This document shows positions 4,364-5,420 of a stretch of 5,420 bases of DNA, piece by piece. Position 1 is the first letter of the stretch, and each line of letters starts with the position of its first letter. The position numbers were made by a program, and so were the translations under genes. Source of the stretch: an uncultured Veillonellaceae bacterium (GTDB lineage Bacteria > Bacillota > Negativicutes > Veillonellales > Negativicoccaceae). The stretch covers positions 1 to 5,420 of the forward strand of contig CAMYCX010000075.1 of the NCBI GenBank assembly GCA_947254705.1, read 5' to 3'. The notes beneath the pieces are model-generated. The model made no database searches and was not told the DNA's origin. It worked only from the letters and a program-made list of their open reading frames with translations.

Positions 4364-4924
4364 ATGACAGCCGACAACAGTAAGATTAAGTGGTACGTCA
4401 TTCATACCTATTCCGGGTATGAGAACAAAGTAAAAACCAATCTGGAGCTGAAGGTACAATCCCTCGGAATGACGGATACGATTCGTCAGATCATGGTGCC
4501 CATGCACGATGAAGTCGACATCAAAGACGGCAACAAGCGCGTGGTGCAACGGAAGGTATTTCCGGGATATGTACTGGTCGAGATGGAAGTGAATGACCGC
4601 AGCTGGTATGTCGTGCGCAATACGCCCGGCGTAACCGGATTTGTCGGGACCACAACCAAACCGATCCCGCTCAGTAATGAAGAAGTCGACCGCATCCTGC
4701 ATGTGCAGGAACGTGCGGGCACACCGGTTCCGAAAATTACCGTACAGGTGGGCGATCGGATTCGCATCACCCAAGGCGCATTTACCGATCAATTTGCGAA
4801 TGTATCGGAAATCTTTCCGGAAAAAGGCACAATTCGCGTGCTTTTGGACGTATTCGGAACGGCCACACCGACAGAGTTGGATGCCTCTCAATTTGAGGCG
4901 GCACCTGAAATACACTCTAAATGA
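4364..4924 (+). CDS. nusG: Transcription termination/antitermination protein NusG
   Basis: NusG rides on RNA polymerase, adjusts pausing and elongation, and can link polymerase to Rho or ribosomes. It has 186 residues. The NGN domain (about 9-115) shows KWYVIHTYSGYENKVKTNLE, VVQRKVFPGYVLVEMEV and WYVVRNTPGVTGFVG. The C-terminal KOW domain (about 130-180) shows VGDRIRITQGAFTDQFANV, KGTIRVLLDVFG and TPTELDASQFE. The KOW loop is somewhat diverged from the common GPF version (GAF here). The ribosome binding site is GGGAGGAC at 4353-4360. Gene order secE-nusG-rplK agrees with the call. Confidence 0.98.
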   Translation: MTADNSKIKWYVIHTYSGYENKVKTNLELKVQSLGMTDTIRQIMVPMHDEVDIKDGNKRVVQRKVFPGYVLVEMEVNDRSWYVVRNTPGVTGFVGTTTKPIPLSNEEVDRILHVQERAGTPVPKITVQVGDRIRITQGAFTDQFANVSEIFPEKGTIRVLLDVFGTATPTELDASQFEAAPEIHSK

Positions 4925-4945
4925 CGTGCTCCGTTACGGAGTGCG
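4925..4945 (+). promoter_or_regulatory. 9-pair hairpin after nusG
   Basis: CGTGCTCCG (4925-4933) pairs with CGGAGTGCG (4937-4945) around the loop TTA, with two G-U pairs. It begins at the first base after the nusG stop codon. No U-run follows, so it is not an intrinsic terminator. It abuts the L1-like element at 4946 and could be a processing site or part of the rplK leader fold. Confidence 0.55.
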
Positions 4946-4977
4946 GGTGGGAGGACAGCAATGTCCGCAGGCACCAC
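4946..4977 (+). promoter_or_regulatory. Probable L1-binding leader element of rplK
   Basis: GUGG (4947-4950) pairs with CCAC (4974-4977), then an asymmetric internal loop (GA on the left, GCAGGCA on the right), then GGAC (4953-4956) with GTCC (4963-4966) around AGCAAT. The left strand GGUGGGAGG resembles the GGUGGGAG strand of the L1-binding region of 23S rRNA (around helix 76). Ribosomal protein L1 is the known autoregulator of rplK-rplA operons and binds such mimics ahead of rplK. The site lies 28 bases before the rplK start. rplA itself would lie beyond the window. Confidence 0.6.
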
Positions 4978-4998
4978 ATCTTACCACGTAAGGAGGTG
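4972..4998 (+). promoter_or_regulatory. Helix covering the rplK ribosome binding site
   Basis: CTTAC (4980-4984) pairs with GTAAG (4988-4992) around CAC, and CACC (4972-4975) can pair with GGTG (4995-4998). Together they bury the ribosome binding site AAGGAGG (4990-4996). CACC is also part of the L1-like element, so the two folds compete or communicate. This would give a direct route for translational control of rplK. Confidence 0.6.
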
Positions 4999-5004
4999 TA
5001 AGAC

Positions 5005-5420
5005 ATGGCAAAAAAAGTAGCAAAAATGGTAAAGCTGCAAGTTGAAGCAGGGAAAGCCACACCGGCACCGCCGGTCGGACCGGCACTCGGTCAGGCGGGG
5101 ATTAACATCATGGCATTTGTTCAAGATTTTAACGCCCGTACCGCACAACAGGCAGGTTTGATTATTCCGGTAGAAATTACCGTATATGAAGACCGTTCCT
5201 TTACCTTTATTACCAAAACGCCGCCGGCAGCAGTATTGCTGAAAAAAGCGGCCGGATTGGCGAAAGCGTCCGGTGAGCCGAATAAGAATAAAGTCGGCAG
5301 CGTTACGGAACAGCAAGTACGCGAAATTGCGGAAATGAAGATGCCCGACCTGAATGCCAACACGGTGGAAGCCGCGATGGAAATGGTCAAAGGCACCGCT
5401 CGCAGCATGGGGATTACGAT
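5005..5420 (+). CDS. rplK: 50S ribosomal protein L11 (uL11), 3' end outside window
   Basis: L11 binds the GTPase-associated region of 23S rRNA and takes part in factor binding and the stringent response. The visible 138 residues start MAKKVAKMVKLQVEAGKATP and carry the proline-rich PAPPVGPALGQAGINIMAF motif, ITVYEDRSFTFITKTPPAAVLLKKA, and the C-terminal RNA-binding domain with KNKVGSVTEQQVREIAEMKMPDLN and the end KGTARSMGIT. The family is about 141 residues long, so roughly three codons are missing at the window edge; no frame damage is visible. The ribosome binding site AAGGAGG is 8 bases before the ATG. Confidence 0.97.
   Translation, partial: MAKKVAKMVKLQVEAGKATPAPPVGPALGQAGINIMAFVQDFNARTAQQAGLIIPVEITVYEDRSFTFITKTPPAAVLLKKAAGLAKASGEPNKNKVGSVTEQQVREIAEMKMPDLNANTVEAAMEMVKGTARSMGIT

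Noticed and set aside
4343..4915. 190-residue open frame on the minus strand
   Set aside because: It is the complement of nusG, which is unmistakable on the plus strand.
4641..4991. 116-codon plus-strand frame overlapping the end of nusG
   Set aside because: It is a shifted frame of nusG that continues into the rplK leader; NusG motifs are intact in the other frame.

Overview
The window is a piece of a bacterial genome, most likely Bacillota (Firmicutes) and tentatively the Negativicutes/Veillonellaceae side. The support is strong AGGAGG-type ribosome binding sites before nearly every gene, the clusters infC-rpmI-rplT and rpmG-secE-nusG-rplK, a short single-span SecE, and structured ribosomal-protein leaders. 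The lineage is an inference from general resemblance. The first 45 bases are not genomic: positions 13-45 are an Illumina Nextera/Tn5 read-1 adapter, so this is a contig whose 5' edge carries library sequence.

Left part (46-1292): the C-terminal 319 residues of a membrane-type sensor histidine kinase (PAS-like, HisKA and HATPase_c domains), cut at its 5' end by the adapter junction. Its stop is followed by a weak hairpin, about 100 bases of unassigned sequence containing one very short ORF, and then a strong intrinsic terminator at 1133-1168. Upstream of the next gene there are ATGCAT-type palindromes and an extended -10 promoter.

Middle (1293-2540): a complete fold-type I PLP aminotransferase of the aspartate/aromatic type, with its catalytic residues at almost the same numbers as in AspC. 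The longest reading frame (ATG at 1260) would start inside the -10 box, so the real start is 1293.

Right part (2537-5420): a near-consensus promoter whose -35 box overlaps the aminotransferase stop codon drives a leader of about 150 nt and then infC (with the rare AUU start), rpmI and rplT. The leader looks like an L20-responsive transcription attenuator. The 8-nt right arm of its terminator (GTCATCCG) occurs a second time 75 nt upstream, where it can pair with the terminator's left arm, and the upstream copy can also be displayed in a hairpin loop for a pseudoknot. A second promoter with a short GC hairpin in its leader then serves rpmG, secE, nusG and rplK. The nusG-rplK gap contains a 9-bp hairpin, an L1-binding-like element and a helix that covers the rplK Shine-Dalgarno sequence. 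rplK runs off the right edge about three codons before its expected end.

Together the right half supplies translation initiation (IF3), large-subunit proteins (L35, L20, L33, L11), protein export (SecE) and transcription elongation control (NusG). I see no mobile element, CRISPR array, tRNA or defence system. The most interesting content is regulatory RNA rather than a new protein system.
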